A stretch of 64,000 nt of DNA from Caballeronia sp. GAFFF1 (GCF_023630705.1 NZ_JALQEM010000040.1:186001-250000); one strand, 5' to 3'. Shown: positions 38,158-47,460, counted from the stretch's first letter. Numbers and translations: made by a program. Notes: generated by a model not told the origin, from the sequence alone.

Positions 38158-39489
38158 ATGCCGCACTCACGACAACTCCATCTCGGCGCGTTCATGCGCC
38201 CGGTCAGCCTGCATACCGGCGCGTGGCGCTACCCAGGCGCTTACGCCGACGCCAACTTCAACTTCCGTCATTTGAAGCGCTTCGTACAGACGCTGGAGGC
38301 GGCCTGCTTCGACGCGTTCTTCATGGCCGACCATCTGGCGGTGCTCAACATGCCGGTGGATGCGTTGAAGCGCAGCCATACCGCGACTTCGTTCGAACCG
38401 TTTACGCTGCTCTCCGCGCTCGCCGCCGTGACCGAACGCATCGGGCTGGTGGCGACGGCATCGACCACGTTCGACGAGCCGTATCACATTGCGCGCCGTT
38501 TCGCGTCCCTCGATCACTTAAGCGACGGTCGCGCCGGGTGGAATCTCGTCACTACGTCGAATCCGGATGCAGCACGCAACTTCGGCCGCGAGGAGCATAT
38601 GGAACACGACGAGCGCTATCGGCGCGCGCGCGAGTTCTACGATGTCGTCACGGGCCTCTGGGATAGCTGGGCCGACGACGCCTTCGTGCGCGATACCGAA
38701 AGCGGCCTTTTCTTCGACCCGGAGAAGCTGCACGTGCTCGACCACCAGGGACCGTATCTGTCGGTGCGCGGGCCGCTCAACATCGCGCGGCCGGTGCAGG
38801 GCTGGCCGGTCGTGGTGCAGGCGGGATCGTCGGAAGCCGGCAAACAGCTCGCCGCCGAAACCGCCGACGCCGTGTTCACCGCGCAGCCGACCCTCGCGGC
38901 GGGCAAGCGTTTTTACGCCGATGTGAAGGGCCGCGTCGAGCGCGCCGGCCGCGCGCGAGACCATCTAAAGATTCTGCCGGGCGCGTTCGTCGTGGTCGGC
39001 GACTCGCGAGACGAAGCGCACGAAAAGCGCGCGTTGCTCGATACCTTCGTGCATGACGACAGCGGCTTCGCTTCGCTGTCGATCGCGCTGGGACACGATG
39101 TATCGTCGTTCGATCTCGATGGCCCTCTGCCCGAGATCCCCGAGACCAACGCGAGCCGGAGCGCGCGGGAACGCGTCATCGACATGGCGCGCGCCGAAGG
39201 GCTGACTGTTCGCGAACTCGCGCAGCGCGTGGGTGGCTATTCGGGCTTGCAGATGGTCGGCACCGCCGCGGATATCGCCGACGAGATGGAGCAGTGGCTC
39301 GTCGAGGAGGGCAGCGACGGCTTCAACGTCATGTTCCCGACCTTGCCCGCCGGACTCGATGACTTCGTCACGAAGGTGGTGCCGGAGTTGCAGCGGCGCG
39401 GCATCTTCCGGCGCGCATACGAAGGAACGACGCTGCGAGAGCATCTGGGGCTGCCGAGGCCGCGGAATCGGTTCTTCGACGCGCCGTGA
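38158..39489 (+). CDS. FMN-dependent monooxygenase, NtaA/SnaA/DszA type
   Basis: 443 residues of the bacterial luciferase fold. HTGAWRYPGAYADANFNFRH, FDAFFMADHLAVLN, GRAGWNLVTTSNPDAARNFG and GWPVVVQAGSSEAGKQLAAE are hallmarks of the nitrilotriacetate / dibenzothiophene sulfone monooxygenase group, which needs a separate flavin reductase. ATG at 38158 starts at the family N-terminus (MPHSRQLHLGAF). Divergent from tauABC, which suggests release of sulfite from an imported organosulfur compound. No TauD is present in the window. Substrate inferred. Confidence 0.88.
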   Translation: MPHSRQLHLGAFMRPVSLHTGAWRYPGAYADANFNFRHLKRFVQTLEAACFDAFFMADHLAVLNMPVDALKRSHTATSFEPFTLLSALAAVTERIGLVATASTTFDEPYHIARRFASLDHLSDGRAGWNLVTTSNPDAARNFGREEHMEHDERYRRAREFYDVVTGLWDSWADDAFVRDTESGLFFDPEKLHVLDHQGPYLSVRGPLNIARPVQGWPVVVQAGSSEAGKQLAAETADAVFTAQPTLAAGKRFYADVKGRVERAGRARDHLKILPGAFVVVGDSRDEAHEKRALLDTFVHDDSGFASLSIALGHDVSSFDLDGPLPEIPETNASRSARERVIDMARAEGLTVRELAQRVGGYSGLQMVGTAADIADEMEQWLVEEGSDGFNVMFPTLPAGLDDFVTKVVPELQRRGIFRRAYEGTTLREHLGLPRPRNRFFDAP

Positions 39490-39672
39490 TTGGACGAAGC
39501 TTCGGTGCGGGCATCGGCGAGCTTCGGCTTGCGGGAAACGTGCCCGTTAGCCACAGCCGACTCGGCCCGTTCAGCCCTAAAACGTAGCAGCGCGCGGCCT
39601 TGTTGTCATTCGGGGGGGCTATGCAGTCAGATGTCGGTTTCAAGGGACTGCAACGACTCCTGACGCCAACGG

Positions 39673-40653
39673 TCATTCAGCACCGTCGCTCGGAACATCC
39701 GTTCTGGTGCCGCGCGTGACTGACCATCCAGCGCCGCCATTGGCTTCGCTCTGAAGATCCTCTGCGATGAAGTCGACGAACGCGCGAATGCGATTCGACA
39801 GCTGATGCCGTTGCGAATACACCGCGAAGATATCGGCGTTCGGCGTATCGTGATCGGGAAGGACGGCAACGAGCGAACCATCGGCCAGATACTGCCTGAT
39901 GTCCCATTCGGCCCGCATCAAAATGCCGTGTCCCTCCAGCGCCCACTTCACGGCGATTTCGCCGTCGTTGGTCGTGAGCGTGCCTTTGATTCGCACGGCT
40001 TCGGCGTTGCGTGAAGCGCCCCGGCCAGAAGTCAGACGCCACACGCCATAGGCCTCGTCTCCCTGCCGAATCCCGATGCAGTTGTGGCGCGTCAGATCGT
40101 GCGCGGTCGTCGGCAGTCCGTGCTTCGCAATGTACGACGGCGCGGCACAGAGCAAGCGTCGATTGCCAGCGAGACGCCGTGCGACGACTCTCGCGTCGGG
40201 CGGCTCGCCGAAGCGGATGCAGACATCGAAGGTGTCGTCAGTCAGCGGCGGCGGCGTGACCGACAGCTGAAGCTGTACCGAGACTTGCGGATATTTCGCG
40301 ACGAACCGCGAAATCGCCGGCGCGACATGACTGCGTCCGAAGCCGAGCGTCGCATTCACTCGCAATAAGCCCCTTGGATTATGTTTGGCTGTGCCAAGCA
40401 ATTCCGCCAGCTCGTCGATCTCATCGAGAATGCGGCGCGCGTGTTCGAGATAGAGCTCGCCCTCTGGGGTCAGCGTCATCCGGCGAGTCGTGCGATTGAT
40501 CAGCGCCACGCCTGACCGGTTCTCCATCTGCGTGAGGCGCTTGCTGATTGCCGCCGGCGTCAGCCCTAATTCGCGAGCCGCGGCGCTCAGGCTGCCCGAG
40601 GCGGCGAGCGTCGCGAAGAAGCTCAGATCGGACGGCTGGACGGCGTCGCGCAA
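39673..40653 (-). CDS. LysR-family regulator, DmlR-like
   Basis: 326 residues; N-terminus DLSFFATLAASGSLSAAARE followed by LGLTPAAISKRLTQMENRSG is the LysR helix-turn-helix, with a strong DmlR-like wording (NRTTRRMTLTPEGELYLEH). Divergent from the tartrate/malate dehydrogenase gene with a 107-bp spacer, the same arrangement as dmlR-dmlA in E. coli, where DmlR activates D-malate growth. A GTAA-N7-TTAC dyad lies at 40721-40735. Confidence 0.88.
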   Translation of the reverse strand: MRDAVQPSDLSFFATLAASGSLSAAARELGLTPAAISKRLTQMENRSGVALINRTTRRMTLTPEGELYLEHARRILDEIDELAELLGTAKHNPRGLLRVNATLGFGRSHVAPAISRFVAKYPQVSVQLQLSVTPPPLTDDTFDVCIRFGEPPDARVVARRLAGNRRLLCAAPSYIAKHGLPTTAHDLTRHNCIGIRQGDEAYGVWRLTSGRGASRNAEAVRIKGTLTTNDGEIAVKWALEGHGILMRAEWDIRQYLADGSLVAVLPDHDTPNADIFAVYSQRHQLSNRIRAFVDFIAEDLQSEANGGAGWSVTRGTRTDVPSDGAE

Positions 40654-40760
40654 GAGTCCACCTGTGAATGCAGGTTAAAGATGCTTTGAGTTTAGCACCG
40701 GTTCTTGCGTCCTTAGCGGGGTAAAGTTCACTTACACGACGACACCTGAAGGACGCAGAC

Positions 40761-41855
40761 ATGAAGACGTATCGCATCGCGACCATCCCCGGCGACGGCA
40801 TCGGCAAGGAGGTCGTACCCGCTGGCGTAGTAGTGCTCGAAGCACTTGCCAAGACCACGAAGTCATTCACATTCGAGTTCGAAAACTTCGGCTGGGGCGG
40901 CGACTATCACCGCAAGCACGGCGTCATGATGCCGGCGGACGGTCTCGATGCCCTCCGCGACAAAGATGCGATTCTCTTCGGCTCGGCGGGCGACCCGCAC
41001 ATTCCCGATCACATTACGCTGTGGGGCCTGCGCCTGAAAATCTGTCAGGGATTCGATCAGTACGCCAACGTGCGTCCGACTCGCATTCTGCCGGGCATCG
41101 ACGCGCCGCTGAAACGCTGCAAGCCGGAAGAGCTCGACTGGGTCATCGTGCGCGAGAACTCGGAAGGCGAATATTCCGGCGCCGGTGGACGCGTGCATCA
41201 GGGTCATCCGATCGAGGCTGCGACGGACGTGTCGATCATGACACGCGCCGGCGTCGAGCGAATCATGCGTTTCGCGTTCCGCCTCGCGCAATCCCGTCCG
41301 CGCAAGCTCCTGACCGTCATTACCAAGAGCAACGCCCAGCGTCACGCGATGGTGATGTGGGACGAGATCGCGCTCGAAGTCTCGAAGGAGTTTCCGGACG
41401 TGAAATGGGACAAGGAACTGGTCGACGCATCGACGGCGCGCATGGTCAACCGCCCGGCGTCGCTCGACACCATCGTTGCCACCAACCTGCACGCCGACAT
41501 TCTCAGCGATCTCGCCGCCGCGCTCGCCGGCAGTCTGGGCATCGCGCCGACGGGCAACATCGATCCGGAGCGCCGCTATCCGTCGATGTTCGAGCCCATC
41601 CACGGTTCCGCGTTCGACATCATGGGCAAGGGCGTCGCCAATCCGGTCGGCACGTTCTGGTCGGTCGTCATGCTGCTCGAACAACTCGGCGAATTCGATG
41701 CCGCGAAGCGCGTGATGCAGGCGGTCGAAGCAGTGACCGCGGACAAGTCGCTTCATACCGGCGACCTCGGCGGCACGGCAACGACCGCGCAGGTGACCGC
41801 AGCCGTTTGCGCTTTCATCGAGAAAGCGGCAGCACCGGCGGCCGACGCGGCGTAA
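40761..41855 (+). CDS. dmlA: Tartrate dehydrogenase / D-malate dehydrogenase (decarboxylating)
   Basis: 364 residues, the full length of the isopropylmalate dehydrogenase-like family. IATIPGDGIGKEVV, LRLKICQGFDQYANVRP (substrate Arg residues), VIVRENSEGEYSGAGGRV, TKSNAQRHAMVMWD (catalytic Lys), IVATNLHADILSDLAAALAG (metal Asp residues) and EPIHGSAFDIMGKGVANP mark the TtuC/DmlA branch, which oxidises tartrate, D-malate or isopropylmalate with NAD and Mn. Divergent DmlR-like regulator supports D-malate or tartrate. Confidence 0.9.
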   Translation: MKTYRIATIPGDGIGKEVVPAGVVVLEALAKTTKSFTFEFENFGWGGDYHRKHGVMMPADGLDALRDKDAILFGSAGDPHIPDHITLWGLRLKICQGFDQYANVRPTRILPGIDAPLKRCKPEELDWVIVRENSEGEYSGAGGRVHQGHPIEAATDVSIMTRAGVERIMRFAFRLAQSRPRKLLTVITKSNAQRHAMVMWDEIALEVSKEFPDVKWDKELVDASTARMVNRPASLDTIVATNLHADILSDLAAALAGSLGIAPTGNIDPERRYPSMFEPIHGSAFDIMGKGVANPVGTFWSVVMLLEQLGEFDAAKRVMQAVEAVTADKSLHTGDLGGTATTAQVTAAVCAFIEKAAAPAADAA

Positions 41856-41911
41856 GTCTCGTCAGCGGCTTCAGCAAAGCCTGTCCTCATCTTTCCGAGC
41901 GAAGACATGAA

Positions 41912-41952
41912 GGCCACCTCGTGTTGCCGCCGTTCGACAGGCGGCGGTGGCC
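41912..41952. terminator. Strong nested hairpin between convergent genes
   Basis: GGCCACC / GGTGGCC outer stem with inner GCCGCC / GGCGGC, between dmlA and the stop codon of the receiver-like gene on the other strand. No T-tract; likely a shared terminator. Confidence 0.45.
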
Positions 41953-41953
41953 G

Positions 41954-42409
41954 TCAGTCATCGCAGCGGTGAAAATGACTGTCCAGCAAATCCGTCACGC
42001 GCCATACCGAACACGGCCGCCGCACGTGGCCATCGAAACCGGCTTCTTTCAAGGTCGAGATCGAATCCAGCGGATAGATGTTGCTCATCGCGAGAATGAG
42101 CAGCCTGCCGGCATGATCGTCCCTGCGCACACTCCGGACAAACGCATATTGAGCATCCGCATCCAGCCGGGTATCCAGAATGAGCGCATGAGGGCGCCAG
42201 CTCTCCATGTAGCGCCGTAGCTCGGTGATTTTGCTGGCGTGAACGACTTGATACTTCTTCAGTGCCAGCAGCAACGTGAGCGATGCACCGATCGCTTCAT
42301 CCTGGTGACCAATGAGTATCCGCCGATCCTCGGTCGCCCCTTCGGCTTGCGCACCCGTCCTCCAGAACGCACACTCCTGCTCATCGTCCAACGGTACGCG
42401 GCGCGTCAT
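41954..42409 (-). CDS. Receiver-like (CheY fold) single-domain protein with altered active site
   Basis: 151 residues. Residues 30-150 follow the response regulator receiver fold: ILIGHQDEAIGASLTLLLAL, HALILDTRLDADAQYAFVRS with the central Asp, LLILAMSN, and GFDGHVRRPCSVWRVTDLL where the conserved Lys-Pro is Arg-Pro. The N-terminal acidic pair is shifted (HQDE), so phosphorylation may be weak or absent. ATG at 42409 follows GGGGGACTT; longer upstream open frame is not protein-like. No kinase partner is adjacent except the phytochrome kinase about 1.3 kb away on the same strand. Confidence 0.6.
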   Translation of the reverse strand: MTRRVPLDDEQECAFWRTGAQAEGATEDRRILIGHQDEAIGASLTLLLALKKYQVVHASKITELRRYMESWRPHALILDTRLDADAQYAFVRSVRRDDHAGRLLILAMSNIYPLDSISTLKEAGFDGHVRRPCSVWRVTDLLDSHFHRCDD

Positions 42410-42862
42410 AAGTCCCCCGGCCTGCTTCGCCCGGTCCTGATGCTTGCGCAATCCGCGCACCACGACCGCGCTGTCAGCGTCACGCGCATTAGCTTTAGAG
42501 CCGGGTAGAGGTTCAGCATGCGGCCGGTCCGCGCACTGCAAAAAGCACTCCAATCGGAGACTGCCGAGTCGGTGATGTAGACAGTCGTTTGCCATGCGAT
42601 CGTCGCGTTTGACTGTGGCTGACAGAGTCGTTTCCCGGGGAGTTTCGTGCGGCTTCTCTGCGGTGGCTTGCCATGCCAAGATCGAGTGACTGCTCGGTGA
42701 GCATGTGAGATTGCGCGATAGGTGGGCTCGCGAACGGCCATCATCTCCGCGAAGTCGGGACGGTCCCGCTGCGTACGACACGTTCTGTCGCGCACCGCTG
42801 GCGCTACATCATGTGTCTTCGTCGTGGATAAGTCCGCCGCCCATTAGACGACGAGAGGCGCA

Positions 42863-42949
42863 GTGAAAAAGCCAAAGCCGACACTCCAGCGAGTCACGCA
42901 TTCATCGATCACGGTCGAGAGCAGCGTTCGGCGTCGCTTACTGGCATAG
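42863..42949 (+). CDS. Possible 28-residue mini-protein
   Basis: A GTG start follows GAGAGGCGCA at ribosome-site spacing and opens a frame of 28 codons, basic in composition (VKKPKPTLQRVTHSSITVES at its start), ended by TAG. A terminator begins 44 bases later. The short length means the frame could be chance; the alternative is a non-coding RNA ending at that terminator. Confidence 0.25.
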   Translation: MKKPKPTLQRVTHSSITVESSVRRRLLA

Positions 42950-42992
42950 GAAAGCAGTGTGAAAGACTTGCAGCTTTTGCAAACGCGAAAGC

Positions 42993-43019
42993 CCGCGTGA
43001 ATCTGCGGGTCTTTTTTCT
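42993..43019 (+). terminator. Intrinsic terminator without an obvious upstream gene
   Basis: Stem GCCCGC / GCGGGT (last pair G-T) around an 8-base loop, followed by TCTTTTTT on the plus strand. The nearest annotated plus-strand gene (dmlA) ends 1.1 kb upstream and has its own hairpin, so this marks an unannotated short transcript. Confidence 0.65.
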
Positions 43020-43164
43020 ACTCCAGCTACTCAGGAGCAGGGCGCGTCCGGAAGTTTGAGCGCGCTCCTTCAACCGTGCGCTTCGAAGCGCGGACAGCCG
43101 ATGACCGGCATGAACGTTGCGGTACAAGTCGCATCCAAAAACCAGACCACGTATGAGGAAACGG

Positions 43165-43599
43165 ATGAGCGAACTTACGTTGAATGACCTTGCAACGAGG
43201 ATGGCCAAGATCGATTTCGCGATGCTGTCGACACGTTCGCTGAACGGCAAGATTGCCGCGAGGCCGATGAGCAACAACCGGGACGTGCAATTCGACGGAG
43301 ACAGCTACTACTTCACACTCGAAAAGACGCACATGGTGCAGGAGATCGAGGCCGATCCTGTCGTTGCACTGACCTTCACCGGCAGTTCGCAGCCGGACGG
43401 TGCCCCGCCGTTCTTCGTGGCCGTGGAGGGCCGCGCTGAACTTATCCGCGAGAAGCCGGCAATGAAAAGCCACTGGAACGAAGATATCGAGAAGTGGTTC
43501 GTAGAGGGCTTTCAGACGCCCGGTATCGTTCTCATCAAGGTAAGCGCCGAGCGCATCCACTATTGGGCGGGCGAAGACGAGGGCGAACTCACTCTCTGA
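43165..43599 (+). CDS. Pyridoxamine 5'-phosphate oxidase-fold flavoprotein (general stress protein 26 type)
   Basis: 144 residues. Split-barrel flavin-binding core: LATRMAKIDFAMLSTRSLNG, AARPMSNNRDVQFDGDSYYF, VQEIEADPVVALTFTG, ends with IHYWAGEDEGEL. Proteins of this type bind FMN or FAD and respond to stress; the reaction is unknown. The ATG at 43165 follows GAGGAAACGG; an ATG four codons upstream is possible. Confidence 0.82.
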   Translation: MSELTLNDLATRMAKIDFAMLSTRSLNGKIAARPMSNNRDVQFDGDSYYFTLEKTHMVQEIEADPVVALTFTGSSQPDGAPPFFVAVEGRAELIREKPAMKSHWNEDIEKWFVEGFQTPGIVLIKVSAERIHYWAGEDEGELTL

Positions 43600-43634
43600 T
43601 GTGAGCGAATGGCTGCCTCCCGTAACGCATGAAG

Positions 43635-43650
43635 CCGGACCGAAGTCCGG
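43635..43650. terminator. Hairpin between convergent PPOX and phytochrome genes
   Basis: Perfect 6-bp stem CCGGAC / GTCCGG with a CGAA loop, 36 bases past the PPOX stop codon; no T-tract. Confidence 0.35.
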
Positions 43651-43717
43651 ACCACCGTTGCGCGTGGCGACTTGCGCCCGATGGGACGGTCAACGGAGTG
43701 CAATCCGTTCTCCAGTA

Positions 43718-45940
43718 TTACCGCATCGAATCCTGATCGAGCCGGATAAACACCCGCGCACGAGCCTCTTCGAAACGGCCGTCTAATGCAGCGTCATGTC
43801 CCTTGATGATCGCATTGGCGATATACAGACCCAGTCCCAGCCCTCCTCGATTATTAGCTTCATCGATCGACCCGCTCTTGAAAGGATCGAGGAGCTTTTC
43901 GAACGAGACGCTGGGACGCTCGCGCAGGCAATTGCTGACCTCGACGACCTGAGTGGTCCCGTGCACCGACGTGGTCACTTCGATCGGCTGTGAGATGTCC
44001 CCGTGCTGGCGGGCATTGCTGATAAGGTTGGTGAGTGCCTGGCTGAATCTGTCCGGATCGATGAAGGCGTCGCCGCCAATGTCGGCCAGCCGGGTCGATA
44101 TCGTCACGCCCGGATGCGCCAACTGGTTCTGCTCCACGGTGCTCTCGATCACGTCGCGCAGGGAGACGAACTGTCGTTTGAGTCCCAGCCCAAGACCGGA
44201 GCGAATGCGGCTCACATCCAGAATGTAGTTGATGAGGGATTGCATCCGTTGGGTCGAGCCTTCTACACGACGGGCCGTATCGACCGATGACGCCAGGCCA
44301 CGGCCCATCAGCAACATCGCCATGTTGATTGCTTGCAGGGGATTGCGTAAATCGTGGCCGAGCGTGGCAAGCAAGGTGGTCTTGGCGCGTTCGGCTTCTC
44401 GCATGCGCTGTAGCGCGACGTCCTGAAGAATCGCCCGCAATTCGCGCGCAGCACGCAGATTCGATTCATTCCAGGGGCGGCAGGAGCCTGTGACCACCTG
44501 CTTCCATACTTCGAAGGAACCGCGAGGCGTGAGCCTCGGTCCGTTCGGACCCTGCGCCACGACCTTCTCGGCCGGGCCGGCCCAGTTGATGGTCTCGACG
44601 AGTTCGTGGCGCACCCACACGATGGCAACCGGCACGTCGCCTCCGACGTGGATGACGAGGCATCCGGCGGCCGCGCCGCCTTCTGTGCGAATGGGTTCGA
44701 GGTCGTTCAGATCGCGCGTCCAGGAGGCGGTCGCGAGCATGTCCTGCCGGGCGTCGACAACGCGTGCCACGAGCGACACGATCGACTCGCGATGCGCCAC
44801 CTCTATTCCTTTGAGCGGTACCACCTCCTGATCGACGACGGCGAAGGCATCGTCACAATCCACGAGCGCGACAATCGCGGGCGCAGCCGCGGTGAGACCG
44901 GCGATGAGATCGTCGGCTCGCGTCAGATCGAAAGCGACGCGCTGCCCCAACTCCTGCGTCTGGTGGTCGTGCGAAAGGCGCAAGCGCGCTTGCGTCTGCG
45001 AGACGAGGATCGACACGACCTGCGTCAGCACCGTGCACGAGAGCCGTACTGCGTGCGAAGCCCTATACGGTCGCATATGGTGACACGCGAACAATCCCCA
45101 GAGCTTGCCGTCGACAATGATCGAGACGCTCATGGACGCGCATACGCCCATGTTGCGGAGATACTCGATATGGATCGTCGACACGCTCCTGAGCACGGAA
45201 TGGCTCAGGTCGAAAGGCGCGTTCGTGTCCGGATTGACGCCGGGAACGATACGGACGGGCTTGGCTGCAACGGAAGCGATTTGCCGGATCGGATTGAGCG
45301 TATACAGACGACGAGCTTGTGCTGGAATGTCGCTCGCGGGATAACGTTGATGCAAGTAAGGCGTCAGGTCCTCGCGCTTGGCTTCTGCAATCACTTCTCC
45401 GCTTCCGTCATCCATGAAGCGGTAGCCCATGACGCGGTCGAAGCCGGTCATGGCACGAATAGCCTGCGCAGTCTCTTGCAGCAGGTCTGCCACATCGTCG
45501 TACTGCTTGCTCTGCAGGCGCTGGATCGCCCTTTGGCAATACAGCGCGAACTGCGAGGCGCTCGGGGTATCCGGGGGCACCCGCTCGAACTCGACCACCA
45601 GCACGCCGGCAGAGCAATGAATGACGAGGTCGAAGCAATCGCCGCGCGGAGACTGCCATTGCGAACTCTCGGCTACAAGAGGCGGGTGCTGGAGTGCGTT
45701 GCGAATGGCTTCACGCGCGCCATCGTCCAGATGCGTTGCGGTCAAAGAGCATCCCACAGCGGGAAGCGGACCCAAAACTGACGGCGCGTTTTCGCTCAAA
45801 GCGACGAGCTTGCCGTCTCTACCGAAGCACAGAAGGGCGCCGTGCGGCTGGATATGGCCTAGGGCGTGGATAGGTTCTTGATCGCAGTTCGCAACGTTCT
45901 CTGGAAGCGTCGCGTTTTCCAGCGGAAGGGATGTTGTCAT
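43718..45940 (-). CDS. Bacteriophytochrome sensor histidine kinase
   Basis: 740 residues. N-terminal PAS with the biliverdin-binding Cys at residue 19 in VANCDQEPIHALGHIQPHGA; GAF domain with the diagnostic HQRYPASDIPAQARRLY (near residue 200) and STIHIEYLRNMGVCASMS; PHY domain to about 500; histidine kinase with TLLATLGHDLRNPLQAINMA (His near 527), NLISNARQHGD and RGGLGLGLYIANAI. It senses red/far-red light through covalent biliverdin. An upstream GTG at 45982 is possible, but the ATG at 45940 gives the usual distance to the Cys. No heme oxygenase or cognate regulator is adjacent; the receiver-like protein at 41954 is the nearest candidate. Confidence 0.92.
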   Translation of the reverse strand: MTTSLPLENATLPENVANCDQEPIHALGHIQPHGALLCFGRDGKLVALSENAPSVLGPLPAVGCSLTATHLDDGAREAIRNALQHPPLVAESSQWQSPRGDCFDLVIHCSAGVLVVEFERVPPDTPSASQFALYCQRAIQRLQSKQYDDVADLLQETAQAIRAMTGFDRVMGYRFMDDGSGEVIAEAKREDLTPYLHQRYPASDIPAQARRLYTLNPIRQIASVAAKPVRIVPGVNPDTNAPFDLSHSVLRSVSTIHIEYLRNMGVCASMSVSIIVDGKLWGLFACHHMRPYRASHAVRLSCTVLTQVVSILVSQTQARLRLSHDHQTQELGQRVAFDLTRADDLIAGLTAAAPAIVALVDCDDAFAVVDQEVVPLKGIEVAHRESIVSLVARVVDARQDMLATASWTRDLNDLEPIRTEGGAAAGCLVIHVGGDVPVAIVWVRHELVETINWAGPAEKVVAQGPNGPRLTPRGSFEVWKQVVTGSCRPWNESNLRAARELRAILQDVALQRMREAERAKTTLLATLGHDLRNPLQAINMAMLLMGRGLASSVDTARRVEGSTQRMQSLINYILDVSRIRSGLGLGLKRQFVSLRDVIESTVEQNQLAHPGVTISTRLADIGGDAFIDPDRFSQALTNLISNARQHGDISQPIEVTTSVHGTTQVVEVSNCLRERPSVSFEKLLDPFKSGSIDEANNRGGLGLGLYIANAIIKGHDAALDGRFEEARARVFIRLDQDSMR

Positions 45941-46320
45941 TGGACATTGAAAGAGGCGAACGAATGGCCATTCGTTCGTCACCGCTCAGCAGATCGCTTG
46001 TCGAAAAGGTCGCCTTCGCAACTTTTGTTCCGCATCGGAAGAGCTGTTGGGCGCGCTCAGCGTTCGAAGGCGTGCCGGTGAGAATCAGCGGCGGTATCAA
46101 GCGCCTTCGCAACCTACTGCACTCATCCGTCGCATTTTTGTCGATGTGGAATTACGCCGCCAACCACAGAATTTGCTCGCGAAACCGTTTGCGCTTGATA
46201 AACAACACCCGGCTACTCTCAGACGAGGTGTTATTCGCCTTTCAAAAAGACACTTGGTGCAACTGCTTCAGGGTGAGTACAGTCGTGCCGTTATGAGAGG
46301 TTAGAAAACATTTCTCTCTC
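45941..46320. other. Divergent intergenic region between phytochrome and porin genes
   Basis: 380 bases with no supported coding frame. It must contain the promoters of both divergent transcription units. A long-loop inverted repeat AACACC / GGTGTT is visible around 46204-46232; it has no T-tract. Confidence 0.4.
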
Positions 46321-47451
46321 ATGATTCAGTGCTCGCCAATGATTTTTAGCGACCAGCGGCTTGTTCGCACCACACGCATAGCCGTCCTCGGCTGCAGCAT
46401 GCTGGCCTCGTTGCCCGCTTGCGCCGACGACTCACGCAGCATGTTCACGCTGAGCGGCTTCGGCACGCTCGGCATGGCGCATTCGACGCTCGGCACGGCC
46501 GATTACATCGACAGCTCGCTTCAGCCGAACGGCGCGGGCGCCACGCGGAAGTACGATTTCCAAAGCGATTCGAAGCTGGGCGTGCAACTGTCCGCGCATT
46601 TCACCGACAAGCTGTCCGCTGTCATTCAGGTGCTCGCGCAGCACGAGTACGACAACTCGTTCAAGCCGCGTCTGGAATGGGCCAACGTCAAGTATGCGTT
46701 CACGCCGGACTTCAGCGTGCGCGTGGGGCGCATCGAGCTGCCGACTTTCCTTAATTCGGAGTATCGCAACGTCGGCTATGCATTTCCCTGGGTGCGCCTG
46801 CCGGTCGAGATGTACAACACGCAGCCGCTCACCAACAGCGACGGCGCGGACGTTTCATACCGTTTCGGCACCCGCGGCGTGTCGAATACCGTGCGCGTGG
46901 CGTACGGCTACACGGTCTTGCATGTGAACCCCGGAGCATCTCGCACGGAGGGAAAGGGCATTCTGAGTCTCGACGACACCGTGGAATTCGGCAACTTCAC
47001 CGGACACGCGGGTTACCAGCACGCGACCGTCAAGTTGCCGGTGCTGCCCGACGAGCCGGTCAACGTCTACACGGTCGCCGCAAGCTACGACCCCGGCCGA
47101 TGGTTCGTGCAGGCAGAACTTGCCCGCGTGACGACCGCGCAGGTCACTCCCGGCTACGTCAGCGGGTATGTGACGGGCGGCGTGCGCTATGCGAAAGCGA
47201 CGTTTTACGCGACCTACGCCGAGGAGCACAGCCTCGATCATCCGGTCGCGATTCCGAATTACAACAACGGTCAGCGCGACGTCTCCGTCGGCGTGCGTTG
47301 GGACTTCGTCAAGAACGTGGACCTGAAGGTGCAGTTCGACCATGTCTGGCTGCCCTCGAACTCGACGGGCACCTACATCAACCAGCAGCCGGGCTACACA
47401 CTGGGAAGCGGAAGCAACGTGTTCTCGGCCGCGCTCGACTTCGTGTTCTGA
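46321..47451 (+). CDS. Outer membrane porin-like protein
   Basis: 376 residues. A signal segment (TRIAVLGCSMLASLPACADD) is followed by beta-barrel sequence with alternating hydrophobic residues: MFTLSGFGTLGMAHST, FSVRVGRIELPTFLNSEYRN, VRVAYGYTVLHV, DVSVGVRWDFVKNVDLKVQF, and a terminal Phe (SAALDFVF), the outer-membrane assembly signal. A later ATG at 46339 could be the start. First gene of a three-gene set with a PstS-like protein and a c-di-GMP enzyme. Confidence 0.82.
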   Translation: MIQCSPMIFSDQRLVRTTRIAVLGCSMLASLPACADDSRSMFTLSGFGTLGMAHSTLGTADYIDSSLQPNGAGATRKYDFQSDSKLGVQLSAHFTDKLSAVIQVLAQHEYDNSFKPRLEWANVKYAFTPDFSVRVGRIELPTFLNSEYRNVGYAFPWVRLPVEMYNTQPLTNSDGADVSYRFGTRGVSNTVRVAYGYTVLHVNPGASRTEGKGILSLDDTVEFGNFTGHAGYQHATVKLPVLPDEPVNVYTVAASYDPGRWFVQAELARVTTAQVTPGYVSGYVTGGVRYAKATFYATYAEEHSLDHPVAIPNYNNGQRDVSVGVRWDFVKNVDLKVQFDHVWLPSNSTGTYINQQPGYTLGSGSNVFSAALDFVF

Positions 47452-47460
47452 GGAGCCGAC

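Larger units (their letters stand above)
42410..43164. other. Mostly non-coding interval with an orphan terminator
   Basis: About 750 bases between the receiver-like gene and the PPOX gene. The first 450 bases show no supported gene. The last part contains a possible mini-gene (42863-42949) and a plus-strand terminator (42993-43019), described separately. Confidence 0.4.

Noticed and set aside
40721..40735. GTAA-N7-TTAC dyad as DmlR operator
   Set aside because: Only four-base arms and it would overlap the transcription start of dmlA; mentioned with the regulator but not strong enough to stand as a separate feature.
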